Below, piece by piece: positions 28,851-36,767 of a stretch of DNA of 64,000 nt. The DNA lies in the NCBI RefSeq assembly GCF_024385505.1, contig NZ_JANFLT010000006.1:372001-436000 (forward strand), written 5' to 3'. The notes beneath the pieces are model-generated. The model was given only the letters and a program-made list of their open reading frames with translations, had not been told where the DNA came from and did not search any database. Numbering within the stretch: position 1 is the first letter of the stretch; every line of letters starts with the position of its first letter. Made by a program: the position numbers and the translations under genes. This DNA comes from Arthrobacter zhaoxinii. Its GTDB lineage: Bacteria; Actinomycetota; Actinomycetes; Actinomycetales; Micrococcaceae.

Positions 28851-28924
28851 GCCCCAGTAGCCCAATTGGCAGAGGCAACCGACTTAAAATCGGTGTGTTG
28901 TCGGTTCGAGTCCGACCTGGGGTA
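28851..28924 (+). tRNA. tRNA with UAA anticodon (nominal tRNA-Leu), class I fold
   Basis: 74-nt cloverleaf. Acceptor stem GCCCCAG pairs with CTGGGGT (terminal G-U), discriminator A73, CCA not encoded. D-arm has GG (18-19) and a 3-bp stem; anticodon stem ACCGA/TCGGT closes a 7-nt loop CTTAAAA with anticodon TAA at positions 34-36 (U33 present); variable region is only 5 nt; T-stem GTCGG/CCGAC encloses TTCGAGT. The anticodon reads UUA leucine codons, but bacterial tRNA-Leu normally has a long class II variable arm, so the identity deserves checking. A real tRNA fold is certain; leucine is inferred from the anticodon only. Confidence 0.85.
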
Positions 28925-28966
28925 CTTCAGTCCCTTACAGGCTCCTGCGTGGAAGCGCGTTCCACT

Positions 28967-29524
28967 TCAGCCGCGCGCGGACCGGTTGCGGTGCCGCAGC
29001 AGCAGCCCTCCGGCCAGCAGGCTCAGAATGACGACGGCCGCGATCCCGGGAAGAACCAGGTCCGCACCCGTGCGTTCCTCATCTATGGCCTCCGTGGAGG
29101 ACGGCGAGGGGGCAGGTGTGCGGCTGGGAGACGGCGCGGTGGACGGGGAGCTCACTCCGGTGCTGCCGGAGACGCCGCCGCTGCCGGTGGTCGGCGCAGG
29201 CGTGGGATCCATCGGTGCGGGCGACGTTTCCACCGGTGCGGGCGTTGTCTCCGCCGGCGCCGCGGGGACCGGAGCCGGCACAGGTACGGCGGGAACCGCC
29301 TCGGAGTAGTTGCCGGTGGAAGGATCGTAGGTGCTTTCGCCCGGGTTATAGGCCGGTGCGGGCACGGAAGGGTTGTAGGTGCCTGCGACGCAGATCTCCA
29401 CCCCGTCCACGACGGCGGGAAGGGTGCCGGGCGCGCACTCCAGCGCCGACGCGGGCGCAGCGGGACCCATGAGGAACAGGGCCGCGATCGGAAGTGCGGC
29501 AGTGGACAGGCGTAAAACGTGCAT
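28967..29524 (-). CDS. Secreted surface protein with Pro/Ser/Thr stalk and C-terminal anchor
   Basis: No family recognised. 185 residues from ATG 29524: signal peptide (about 1-28, ending ASA), a small Cys-containing head (CAPGTLPAVVDGVEICVAG, two cysteines likely bridged), a Tyr/Pro segment with repeated YNP/YDP (about 50-70), a long stalk of Pro, Ala, Thr and Ser (about 76-148), a membrane helix (about 157-178) and a basic tail RHRNRSARG. No LPXTG motif, so anchoring is by the helix. The layout suggests a cell-envelope protein. A TTG twelve nt upstream is an alternative start. Confidence 0.75.
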   Translation of the reverse strand: MHVLRLSTAALPIAALFLMGPAAPASALECAPGTLPAVVDGVEICVAGTYNPSVPAPAYNPGESTYDPSTGNYSEAVPAVPVPAPVPAAPAETTPAPVETSPAPMDPTPAPTTGSGGVSGSTGVSSPSTAPSPSRTPAPSPSSTEAIDEERTGADLVLPGIAAVVILSLLAGGLLLRHRNRSARG

Positions 29525-29603
29525 TGTTTCCCCCAAGAGAACGATTCTACGGCCATCGTATAGGCCCCATCCGCAGTTTCCGGCAAGGGCACCAAAGCTA
29601 AAA

Positions 29604-29619
29604 TGTGACGAGTGTTACA
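29604..29619. promoter_or_regulatory. CRP-like operator upstream of livK
   Basis: TGTGA-N6-TTACA, the same variant as at sdh. Centre 29611.5 lies about 40 bp before the start inferred from TATATT (29640-29645), matching the class II CRP position (-41.5). The right part also reads GTTAC-N6-GTAAC (29614-29629), which resembles a GlnR box, an alternative. Outer arms TGTGACGA (29604-29611) and TCGTCACA (29645-29652) form a wider perfect inverted repeat. Confidence 0.45.
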
Positions 29620-29639
29620 AGGCTGTAACCGAAGCCTCT

Positions 29640-29645
29640 TATATT
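29640..29645 (+). promoter_or_regulatory. -10 element (TATATT) of livK
   Basis: TATATT matches the consensus at five of six positions. No -35 is found at 17 bp, as expected if an activator replaces it. Leader about 84 nt. Confidence 0.4.
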
Positions 29646-29735
29646 CGTCACAATGTTCAACTAGCTTTTCTACTAATCAGGAACACCTGGTATTTGCGTC
29701 AAAGGCACCCGCCTTTCGATCGGGGAGAAACTTTT

Positions 29736-31130
29736 ATGACTGCACTACGCACTGCCGGCGGACTGGGTCAGGGCACGGGATACGCCCGCACCGCCAAAAT
29801 CGCTGCCCTTGGATTGGGTCTTGCCTTATTTGCCAGCGGCTGCAGCGGCGGCGGGGAATCATCCGCGGAAGACACTGCGGGAGCGGGAGAGACCGAGACT
29901 GCCGCAGCGGCGGGACTGTCCTGTCCCGAAAGCCAAGGGGGAACGGGGGAAGACCCGGGTGCCAAGGGTGATCCTGCGGCAGTGCCTGCCTCCACGGGCA
30001 CCACGGACGTACCGCTCAAGCTCGGTACGCTGCTGCCCACCACCGGCTCGCTTGCCTACCTCGGCCCGCCCGAAATCGCCGGCACCAACTTGGCAGTTAA
30101 TGAAATCAACGAGGCCGGCGGCGTCCTCGGCAAGGACGTCGAAATTGTCCACCGCGACTCCGGCGACACAACCACGGATATCGCCACGCAGTCGGTAAAC
30201 GACATGCTGAGCCAGGGGGTCAGCGCCATTGTCGGTGCGGCGTCCTCGGGCGTCTCCAAAACGGTGATCGGCAACATCACCGGTGCCGGCGTCATCCAGT
30301 TCTCCCCGGCCAACACCTCACCGGACTTCACCACTTGGGACGACAACGGACTGTTCTGGCGGACCGCTCCCTCGGATGTCCTGCAGGGCCGCATCCTGGG
30401 CAACTACATCATGTCCTGTGGGGCGCAGACCGTGGGCATGATCGTCCTCAACGACGCCTATGGCACGGGGCTGGAGAGCAACGTGAAGACCTCGGTTGAA
30501 TCCGCTGGCGGCCAGGTGGTGGCGTCGGAGATGTTCAATGAGGGCGACTCCCAGTTCAGCAGCCAGGTGGACTCGGTTGTGGCCGCGAAGCCCGACGCCA
30601 TCGTGGTGATCAGCTTTGACCAGGCCAAGAGCATCGTGCCGCTGCTGACGGCCAAGGGTGTTGACTCCAGCCAGTTGTTCTTTGTGGACGGCAATACGTC
30701 GGACTACAGCAAGGATCTGGATGCCGGAACCCTTGAAGGGGCGCAGGGAACCATTCCCGGAACCTTCGCATCGGAAAACTTCAAGGAGTCCCTGCTTGAA
30801 GTCGATCCGGCGCTGAAGGACTGGTCCTACGCGGGTGAAAGCTATGACGCCGTCACCCTCCTGGCGCTCGCCGCCGAGGCAGCGGGCAGCACAGATGGCA
30901 AGGCCATGGCCGCCCAGCTGGAGAGCGTGTCCGCCGAGGGCGAGAAATGCTACGACTTTGCCGGCTGTGTGACCATCCTGCGCGGCGGCGGAGACATCGA
31001 TTACGACGGCTACTCCGGACCGATCACGTTTGATGAGAACGGCGACCCCACGGAAGCCTTCATCGGCATCTACCAGTACGACGCTGACAACGTGCCGCAG
31101 CCGAGCCGCTCCGAAGCGGGCCAGCTGTAG
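29736..31130 (+). CDS. livK: Branched-chain amino acid-type ABC transporter substrate-binding lipoprotein
   Basis: Extracytoplasmic binding lipoprotein of the LivJ/LivK type, 464 residues (longer than E. coli LivK by a linker). Signal peptide with lipobox LFASGC, lipidated C36, then a Gly/Ser/Glu-rich linker to about residue 95. The periplasmic-binding fold begins at LKLGTLLPTTGSLAYLGPP (about 97-115) and continues with GAASSGVSKTVI. Two further Cys (CYDFAGC near 406-412) may form a disulfide. ATG 29736 follows GGGGAG. Faces the livHMGF genes across a shared terminator. True ligand (Leu/Ile/Val, amide or urea) cannot be read from sequence. Confidence 0.88.
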   Translation: MTALRTAGGLGQGTGYARTAKIAALGLGLALFASGCSGGGESSAEDTAGAGETETAAAAGLSCPESQGGTGEDPGAKGDPAAVPASTGTTDVPLKLGTLLPTTGSLAYLGPPEIAGTNLAVNEINEAGGVLGKDVEIVHRDSGDTTTDIATQSVNDMLSQGVSAIVGAASSGVSKTVIGNITGAGVIQFSPANTSPDFTTWDDNGLFWRTAPSDVLQGRILGNYIMSCGAQTVGMIVLNDAYGTGLESNVKTSVESAGGQVVASEMFNEGDSQFSSQVDSVVAAKPDAIVVISFDQAKSIVPLLTAKGVDSSQLFFVDGNTSDYSKDLDAGTLEGAQGTIPGTFASENFKESLLEVDPALKDWSYAGESYDAVTLLALAAEAAGSTDGKAMAAQLESVSAEGEKCYDFAGCVTILRGGGDIDYDGYSGPITFDENGDPTEAFIGIYQYDADNVPQPSRSEAGQL

Positions 31131-31141
31131 CTGAAGCAGAA

Positions 31142-31191
31142 CAGCAAGGAAGAAGCCCCCGCCGGTTCCGGCGGGGGCTTCTTCCTTGCTG
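31142..31191. terminator. Bidirectional terminator between livK and livF
   Basis: Perfect inverted repeat with 24-bp arms (31142-31165 and 31168-31191) and a 2-nt centre. A/G-rich on one arm and C/T-rich on the other, so it can stop both convergent transcripts. Confidence 0.85.
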
Positions 31192-31271
31192 CTGACTGGC
31201 CTCTGATGGTGCTTCCTGGAGGAGCGGAGTGTATTCCGCGGCTCCTGGGCCCTTCCTGAGGCCGGGAGGGA

Positions 31272-32018
31272 CTAGGCCGTCTCGGCCAGGGTGCCCAGGT
31301 AGAGCTGGATGACCTTCGGATCCTTCATGAGCTCGCGCCCGGTACCGGTGTAGGCGTCCCGGCCCTGGTCGAGCACATACGCCCGGTCACAGATCTGCAG
31401 GCAGCGGCGGGCATTCTGTTCCACCATGATTACGGAGACGCCTGCCCGGTTGATCTCATGCACCCGCAGGAACGCCTCGTCCTGCTTGACGGGGGAGAGC
31501 CCGGCGGAGGGTTCATCCAGCAGGAGCACGGCGGGATCCATCATCAGCGCACGGCCCATGGCGACCATCTGGCGTTCGCCGCCGGACAGGGAACCCGCCC
31601 TCTGGGCCCGGCGCTTGGCCAGTTCGGGGAACACTCCGGCCACAAAATCGAAGCGTTCCTTAAAGGTCCTGGGCGCCTGGTACACGCCCATCTGCAGGTT
31701 TTCCTCGATGGTCAGGGAAGGGAAGACGTTGTTGTTCTGCGGAACGAAGCCCACACCCCGGCTGACGAGCTTGTTGGCCTTGAGGCCGGTAAGGTCCTGG
31801 CCGCGGACCACTACAGTTCCGGAATGCACCTTGACCAGTCCGAACATTGCCTTGAGCAGGGTGGATTTGCCGGCACCGTTGGGTCCGATGATGCCGATCA
31901 GCTCACCGCGGCGTGCCTCGATGCTGCACCCGTTGAGAATGTTGACCCCGGGAATGTAGCCCGCCACGAGATCGGTTACCTTGACGACGGAGTCGCCTTC
32001 GAATGCATCGGCAGTCAT
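31272..32018 (-). CDS. livF: Branched-chain amino acid ABC transporter ATPase LivF
   Basis: ATPase of the LivF subgroup, 248 residues. Walker A GPNGAGKST (about 46-54), signature LSGGERQMVAMGRALM (about 144-159), Walker B VLLLDEPSAGLSP (about 164-176), and the H-loop-like VEQNARR. The YTGTGREL near residue 225 is typical for LivF. Its start overlaps the livG stop by 4 bp. Last gene of the livHMGF unit. Confidence 0.95.
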   Translation of the reverse strand: MTADAFEGDSVVKVTDLVAGYIPGVNILNGCSIEARRGELIGIIGPNGAGKSTLLKAMFGLVKVHSGTVVVRGQDLTGLKANKLVSRGVGFVPQNNNVFPSLTIEENLQMGVYQAPRTFKERFDFVAGVFPELAKRRAQRAGSLSGGERQMVAMGRALMMDPAVLLLDEPSAGLSPVKQDEAFLRVHEINRAGVSVIMVEQNARRCLQICDRAYVLDQGRDAYTGTGRELMKDPKVIQLYLGTLAETA

Positions 32019-33085
32019 GCCTGGTCCTTCCGTTCGTCGATCCGCCCGCCGACCACGCCGTCAGGTTCCATACCCACCGATGACTCGGCGTCGTGCTCCA
32101 ACTCGGCCTCCAGCTTTTCGAAGCCTGCCGAATCGCCCAGGTCCACATCATGGTGCGCCCCAAGATAGGCGTCGATCACGGCCTGGTCCTTCATGACCTC
32201 GGACGGCGGCCCCTCGGCCACCACCTTGCCTTCGGCCATAACCACCACCCAGTCGGCAATGTGGCGGACCATGTGCATGTCGTGCTCCACGAACAGCACG
32301 GTCATGCCCTCGGCCTTGAGGTTCTTGATGTGGTCAAGCAGGGACTGGGTCAGTGCCGGGTTCACGCCTGCCATGGGCTCATCCAGCATGACCAGTTTCG
32401 GGCGGACCATCAGGGCCCGGGCCATCTCCAGCAGCTTGCGCTGGCCGCCGGAGAGGGACGCCGCATAGTCGCCCCGCTTGGTGTCCAGCTTGAACTTGGT
32501 CAGCAGGACGTCGGCCTGTTCGGTAATTTCCTTTTCCCGCTGGCGCCACAGCGGAGGCAGGAGCGCCCGCCGAAGGGATTCCCCCGGCTGGGCGGTGGCA
32601 CCCAGGCGCATGTTCTCCAAGACGGTCAGTTTGCCCATGACCTTGGTCAGCTGGAATGTGCGGACCATGCCAAGGCGTGCCACCTTGTAGGCGGAGACCC
32701 CGGCCAGGTCTTTGCCCTCGAACTGCCAGCTGCCGGACTGGGGTGTGTCGAAGCCGGTCAGCAGGTTGAAAAGAGTCGTTTTCCCGGCACCGTTGGGGCC
32801 GATCAGTGCGGTGATCTTATTCCGCGGAATCTCCACGTGCTCCACATCCACGGCGTTGATTCCGCCGTAGGTCCGGGTGACGTTCCTGGCCACCAGGATG
32901 GGATCCCGTTTGGCGCAGCCCGGACCGGTGTCGCCGGCGGCAATGGGCCGGGCGTCGTCCATGTAGTCGTTGTCCGCGGCCGCCGGAGGAACGGGACCGG
33001 CGAGGGGCGCTTCCGCTTCCGGACCGGCTGCGTGCGCCCCTGAGGCGCGCGCTTCCGCCAGGGGCTCGTCTGCTTGGTGGCTCAT
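32015..33085 (-). CDS. livG: Branched-chain amino acid ABC transporter ATPase LivG
   Basis: LivG-type ATPase with unusual flanks: 356 residues against about 255 normally. The core begins near residue 62 (LVARNVTRTYGGINAV); Walker A GPNGAGKTT (about 94-102), signature LSGGQRKLLEMARALM (about 208-223), Walker B LVMLDEPMAGVNP (about 227-239), FVEHDMHMVRHIAD (about 267-280). The first 60 residues are Ala/Pro/acid-rich, and about 35 residues after DAYLGAHHD form an acidic, charged tail; both look disordered. Overlaps livM and livF by 4 bp each. Confidence 0.95.
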   Translation of the reverse strand: MSHQADEPLAEARASGAHAAGPEAEAPLAGPVPPAAADNDYMDDARPIAAGDTGPGCAKRDPILVARNVTRTYGGINAVDVEHVEIPRNKITALIGPNGAGKTTLFNLLTGFDTPQSGSWQFEGKDLAGVSAYKVARLGMVRTFQLTKVMGKLTVLENMRLGATAQPGESLRRALLPPLWRQREKEITEQADVLLTKFKLDTKRGDYAASLSGGQRKLLEMARALMVRPKLVMLDEPMAGVNPALTQSLLDHIKNLKAEGMTVLFVEHDMHMVRHIADWVVVMAEGKVVAEGPPSEVMKDQAVIDAYLGAHHDVDLGDSAGFEKLEAELEHDAESSVGMEPDGVVGGRIDERKDQA

Positions 33086-34062
33086 GCGAACGACAGCTCC
33101 TTCTTGTTGCCCAGGATGCCCTGGGGCCGGAAGATCATCAGCAGCATCAGGGCTACGCCGACAAGGATGTAGCGGATCTGGCCTGCCTGGGAAGTGGTGA
33201 TGAATGTGATGTACCCGGATTCAATGGCGCCGTAAAGAAGACCTTGCGTGACGGAGAGGATGGCCCAGAAAATCATGGAGCCGAGCACCGGCCCGAGCAC
33301 AGTGGACATGCCGCCCAGCAGCAGGGCCGTGTAGAGGTAGAAGGTCAGCTCGGTCCCGTAGTTTGCCGGCTGCACGGCGTCCCGGGGGAGGGTGAAGATG
33401 ATTCCGGCCAGCGAGCCCAGGATGCCGCCGATGACCAGCGCCTGCATTTTGTAGGCGTACACGTTCTTGCCCAGGGCGCGGACGGCGTTCTCGTCCTCCC
33501 TGATGCCCTTGAGCACGCGGCCCCAGGGACTGCGGATCAGCATCCACACCAGGAGGCAGGCCAGGGCCACCAGGAGCCAGGCCACCAGGCGGATCCAGAG
33601 GTCCCGCTCGTTCATGGAGACGGGCCCGAGGCTGTAGGAGCCCGCCGGTAGCGGGTTGAGGGCGTAGAAGCTGCCGGTAAACGCGGCGAGGCCGTTGGCG
33701 GATCCGGTCACCGGTGTCATGGAGTTGGTGGTGACGATGTACCGGATGATCTCGGCGGCGGCAATGGTAACGATGGCAAGGTAGTCCGCGCGGAGGCGAA
33801 GCGTGGGTATGCCCAGGATGACGGCAAACACAGCGGATGCCAGCAGGGCGATCACCAGTGCCAGCGGCAGCGGGGCATTGAAGGAGAGGATCGGTATGGC
33901 GAAGCCGTAGGCGCCGACGGCCATGAACCCGGCCTGGCCGAAGTTCAGCAGGCCGGTGTAGCCGAAGTGCACGGCCAGCCCGAGGGCAGCCAGTGCGTAC
34001 GCGGCCGTGGTGGGGCTGATGATCTCAGTGAAGGCACCGAGAAGAATATTGGAGAAATCCAT
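33082..34062 (-). CDS. livM: Branched-chain amino acid ABC transporter permease LivM
   Basis: Permease of the BPD_transp_2 family, 326 residues with 8-9 helices. The conserved permease loop is SPWGRVLKGIREDENAVRALGKNVYAYK (seen around 182-209, key residues SPWGR and REDE-ALGK). NFGQAGFMAVGAY (about 40-52) is the second hallmark. Starts 14 bp after livH and overlaps livG by 4 bp. Confidence 0.95.
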   Translation of the reverse strand: MDFSNILLGAFTEIISPTTAAYALAALGLAVHFGYTGLLNFGQAGFMAVGAYGFAIPILSFNAPLPLALVIALLASAVFAVILGIPTLRLRADYLAIVTIAAAEIIRYIVTTNSMTPVTGSANGLAAFTGSFYALNPLPAGSYSLGPVSMNERDLWIRLVAWLLVALACLLVWMLIRSPWGRVLKGIREDENAVRALGKNVYAYKMQALVIGGILGSLAGIIFTLPRDAVQPANYGTELTFYLYTALLLGGMSTVLGPVLGSMIFWAILSVTQGLLYGAIESGYITFITTSQAGQIRYILVGVALMLLMIFRPQGILGNKKELSFA

Positions 34063-34076
34063 GTGTACCTAAGCCC

Positions 34077-35414
34077 CTAACCTATGCGCTCGCGGCGGCC
34101 GAGGAGTCCCTGCGGCCGGACCAGCAGGACAAGAATCATGATGACCAGGGCGCCCACGTACTTCAGGTCCGCTTCCAGCCAGAGGGTGGAGATTTCCACG
34201 AAGAGGCCTACCAGGACGGACCCGACCAGTGCGCCGAAGACCGTGCCGAGACCGCCGAGGGTCACTCCGGCAAAGATCAGCAGCAGGATCTGCTGGCCCA
34301 TATTGAAGGAAACACCCGGTCGGTAGTACGCCCAGAGGATGCCTCCCATGGCGGCAAGGGCTCCGCCGATGACCCAGACGAGCCGGATGACCCGGTCCAC
34401 GTCAATGCCCGACGCCGCGGCCAGGGCGGGGTTGTCCGCCACTGCCCGGGTGGCCTTGCCGATCCGGGTGCGCAGCAGCAGGAGCGCGACCACCAGGATG
34501 ACGGCCAGGCTGACGATCAGGGACACCAGGGTATTCCGGGGAATGGACACGGGTCCGAGTTCCAGTATCGGACTCTGGGAGCCCGGCAGCTGCTGTGTCC
34601 CGCCGCCGAAGAAGAACAGCACGGTGTAGCGGACTGCCACGGCCAGGCCGATGCTGACGATCATCATGGGCACCAGGCCCGTGCCGCGGCGCCTCAGCGG
34701 TTTCCAGATCCCGGCGTCCTGCACGTAGCCGAAGGCACCGCCGGCCAGGACCGCCAACGGGAGGGCTGCCCAGAGCGGCATGCCCATGGCGGCGAAGGCG
34801 AAGGCAAGGACGGCACCCAGGGTTACCATTTCCCCGTGCGCGAAGTTGGTCAGGCCGGTGGTGCCGAAGATCAGCGACAGGCCGACGGCGCTCAGGGCGA
34901 GCAGGAGGCCGAAGCTCAGGCCCGCCACCGCCCGCTCCAGCAGCAGGGAACCGAAGCTCTCCTCCTGCAGCACAATTCCTTCACCGAGCAGGAACAGCGT
35001 GGTGATGTTGGTGGTGTTGGCGAAGGTGACGGTGCGCGGGTTCTGCTGGCCTTCTGCCAGAGCGACACCCTCCGGGAGCGTGGATTCGTCCAGTTCCACT
35101 TCATACGCGCCCTGCTGCGGGACGCCGATGGACCAGGATCCGTTGGCTCCGGTCACCGCCTCGGCCTCGTACCCGTTGCCGGTGGCGGTGATGGTGACGC
35201 CCTCCAGGGGAGCGCCCGCGTTCTTCAAGACGCCGCTGATCCGGTCGCGGTATTCGGCCGCGTCCGTCGGGCCGGGGCTGGCAGAGGACGCCGGGGCGTC
35301 GGGTGTGGCTGTTGTGGCCAAAGCGGCAGGAGCTGCGAGCAGCATGGCAGCAAACAACGCTGCCATGGCCGCCAGCATCCCCAGATACCGGGTCAGCGCC
35401 GATGTTCTTACCAA
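34077..35414 (-). CDS. livH: LivH-type permease with N-terminal secreted domain
   Basis: Fusion protein of 445 residues. Residues 1-33 form a signal peptide or first helix; about 58-135 read as a small beta-sandwich of the carboxypeptidase-regulatory/Ig-like type (SGVLKNAGAPLEGVTITATG, then NGSWSIGVP and YEVEL); the LivH permease starts near 155 and includes TNFAHGEMVTLGA (about 190-202) and ATRAVADNPALAAASGID. E. coli LivH has only the permease (about 300 residues). The start is TTG 35414, with TGGAGG 9 nt upstream; an upstream ATG gives a longer but poorer N-terminus. Confidence 0.9.
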   Translation of the reverse strand: MVRTSALTRYLGMLAAMAALFAAMLLAAPAALATTATPDAPASSASPGPTDAAEYRDRISGVLKNAGAPLEGVTITATGNGYEAEAVTGANGSWSIGVPQQGAYEVELDESTLPEGVALAEGQQNPRTVTFANTTNITTLFLLGEGIVLQEESFGSLLLERAVAGLSFGLLLALSAVGLSLIFGTTGLTNFAHGEMVTLGAVLAFAFAAMGMPLWAALPLAVLAGGAFGYVQDAGIWKPLRRRGTGLVPMMIVSIGLAVAVRYTVLFFFGGGTQQLPGSQSPILELGPVSIPRNTLVSLIVSLAVILVVALLLLRTRIGKATRAVADNPALAAASGIDVDRVIRLVWVIGGALAAMGGILWAYYRPGVSFNMGQQILLLIFAGVTLGGLGTVFGALVGSVLVGLFVEISTLWLEADLKYVGALVIMILVLLVRPQGLLGRRERIG

Positions 35415-35723
35415 GTTCTGAAACCTCCACGCAGGGCTGCGGAACCGAAGAAGCGGCGCGCAGGCGGGTAGATGTGACACACGTCACCGATTGGGGAACA
35501 TGCTACCCACTGAATGTTTCAGGCAGTGACGTTTCTCCTCCTGCGCATGTCGCGATCGGATAACAACTGTGCTGCCGTTGGGGCAAGGGAGGCGGGCCCG
35601 GGAGGACTCCGGTATGCCGAACCGTTATCCGCAGGTGCGGATTCGCGGGAATCCGCCGTCCTCCGTCTTCGTTGTACTTGGTAGGCTGGGCTGAAACAGC
35701 CCCCCAGATGGAGGACAGATTCA
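35415..35723. other. Divergent intergenic region livH / BI-1
   Basis: 309 bp without a gene. It holds the livH ribosome binding site (TGGAGG at 35424-35429, minus strand), a CRP-like site (35473-35488), a possible minus-strand -10 TAGCAT (35505-35500), and on the plus strand TAGGCT (35682-35687) as a likely -10 and GGAGG before the BI-1 gene. The rest shows no clear structure. Confidence 0.6.
35473..35488. promoter_or_regulatory. CRP-like operator upstream of livH
   Basis: TGTGA-N6-TCACC, one mismatch from TGTGA-N6-TCACA; also reads as GTGAC-ACAC-GTCAC. It lies 59 bp before the livH start. No promoter is placed well enough to say activation or repression. Confidence 0.4.
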
Positions 35724-36566
35724 ATGGCACGTGGCGGAAATCCGGTTTTTAACGGAAAGAACTTCAAAGCCCAGACCCGCGGCGGCACCGCCACGGGTTC
35801 ACTGGCAACTGACAACAGCTACATGACCCCGCAGCAGCTGCAGGATCTCTACACGGCCCCGTCCGCCAAGCCGTCGGACATGGGCCGCATGACGTATGAC
35901 GACGTCATCATGAAGACGGTTTTCTGCCTGGCGATGATCCTGGTGGGCGCTGCAATCCCCACTTTCGTGCTGCCGTCGATGGGCAGCGGACTAATGATTC
36001 TGGGCGCCCTGGGCGGTTTTGTCCTGGGCCTCGTCAACTCGTTCAAGCGTGAACCCGTTCCCGGGCTGATCCTTGCGTACGCCTTCCTTGAAGGCATGTT
36101 CCTCGGCGGCCTCACCGCTGTCCTGGACGGGATGTACCCCGGCGTCGGCCTGCAGGCCGTACTGGGCACGCTGGCAGTCTTCGCCGTCACCCTCGTGCTG
36201 TTCCGCAGTGGCAAGGTGCGTGCCACGCCCAAGGCTGTGCGGTTCTTCATGATCGCGATCATCGGTTACGCCGTCTTCTCCCTGATCAACGTCGGCCTGA
36301 TGATCTTCGGCGGAGTACAGGATCCGTGGGGTCTGCGCGGCAGCGTCGAAATCTTCGGTATCCCGCTGGGCTTCTTCATCGGCATCCTGGCCATCGGCCT
36401 GGCAGCGTTCTCGCTCATCATGGATTTCACGTCCATTGAGCAGGGCGTCAAGGCAGGCGCCCCGGAGCGTTACTCCTGGACTGCGGCGTTCGGCCTGACA
36501 GTGACGCTGGTGTGGCTGTACGTGGAGATCATCCGTCTCCTGTCGATCCTCCGCGGCAACGACTAA
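35724..36566 (+). CDS. Bax inhibitor-1 / YccA family membrane protein
   Basis: BI-1/YccA-like protein, 280 residues with about seven helices after a hydrophilic N-terminus of about 55 residues. Family features: GLVNSFKREPVPGLILAYAFLEGMFLGG-type core (about 95-122, key EPVPGLILAYAFLEG), and the polar C-terminal motif with Asp in LIMDFTSIEQG (about 232-242). Homologues act as Ca2+/H+ leak channels or FtsH modulators; the actinobacterial role is unclear. ATG 35724 has GGAGGA 9 nt upstream. Confidence 0.9.
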   Translation: MARGGNPVFNGKNFKAQTRGGTATGSLATDNSYMTPQQLQDLYTAPSAKPSDMGRMTYDDVIMKTVFCLAMILVGAAIPTFVLPSMGSGLMILGALGGFVLGLVNSFKREPVPGLILAYAFLEGMFLGGLTAVLDGMYPGVGLQAVLGTLAVFAVTLVLFRSGKVRATPKAVRFFMIAIIGYAVFSLINVGLMIFGGVQDPWGLRGSVEIFGIPLGFFIGILAIGLAAFSLIMDFTSIEQGVKAGAPERYSWTAAFGLTVTLVWLYVEIIRLLSILRGND

Positions 36567-36591
36567 TCCGCCGCGGCACTCAAGCGGTGAT

Positions 36592-36636
36592 ACAGCGGAA
36601 GGACCGCAGGCGAGTCGCCTGCGGTCCTTCCACTGT
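36592..36636 (+). terminator. Terminator after the BI-1 gene
   Basis: Perfect 17-bp arms (36597-36613 with 36615-36631) and a 4-bp outer extension, followed by TTTAA. Confidence 0.8.
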
Positions 36637-36767
36637 TTAACGGCTCCGGGTGCCCGGTTCGGCCCGGGACTCTGGGCACGGTCCGTCCGCGGACGTAGCA
36701 TGGCCGCGCAGGGCGGTCCCCGGTGCGGCGCCGCCTCCGCATACCCCGGCAGGAAAAGGAGTTGTCC

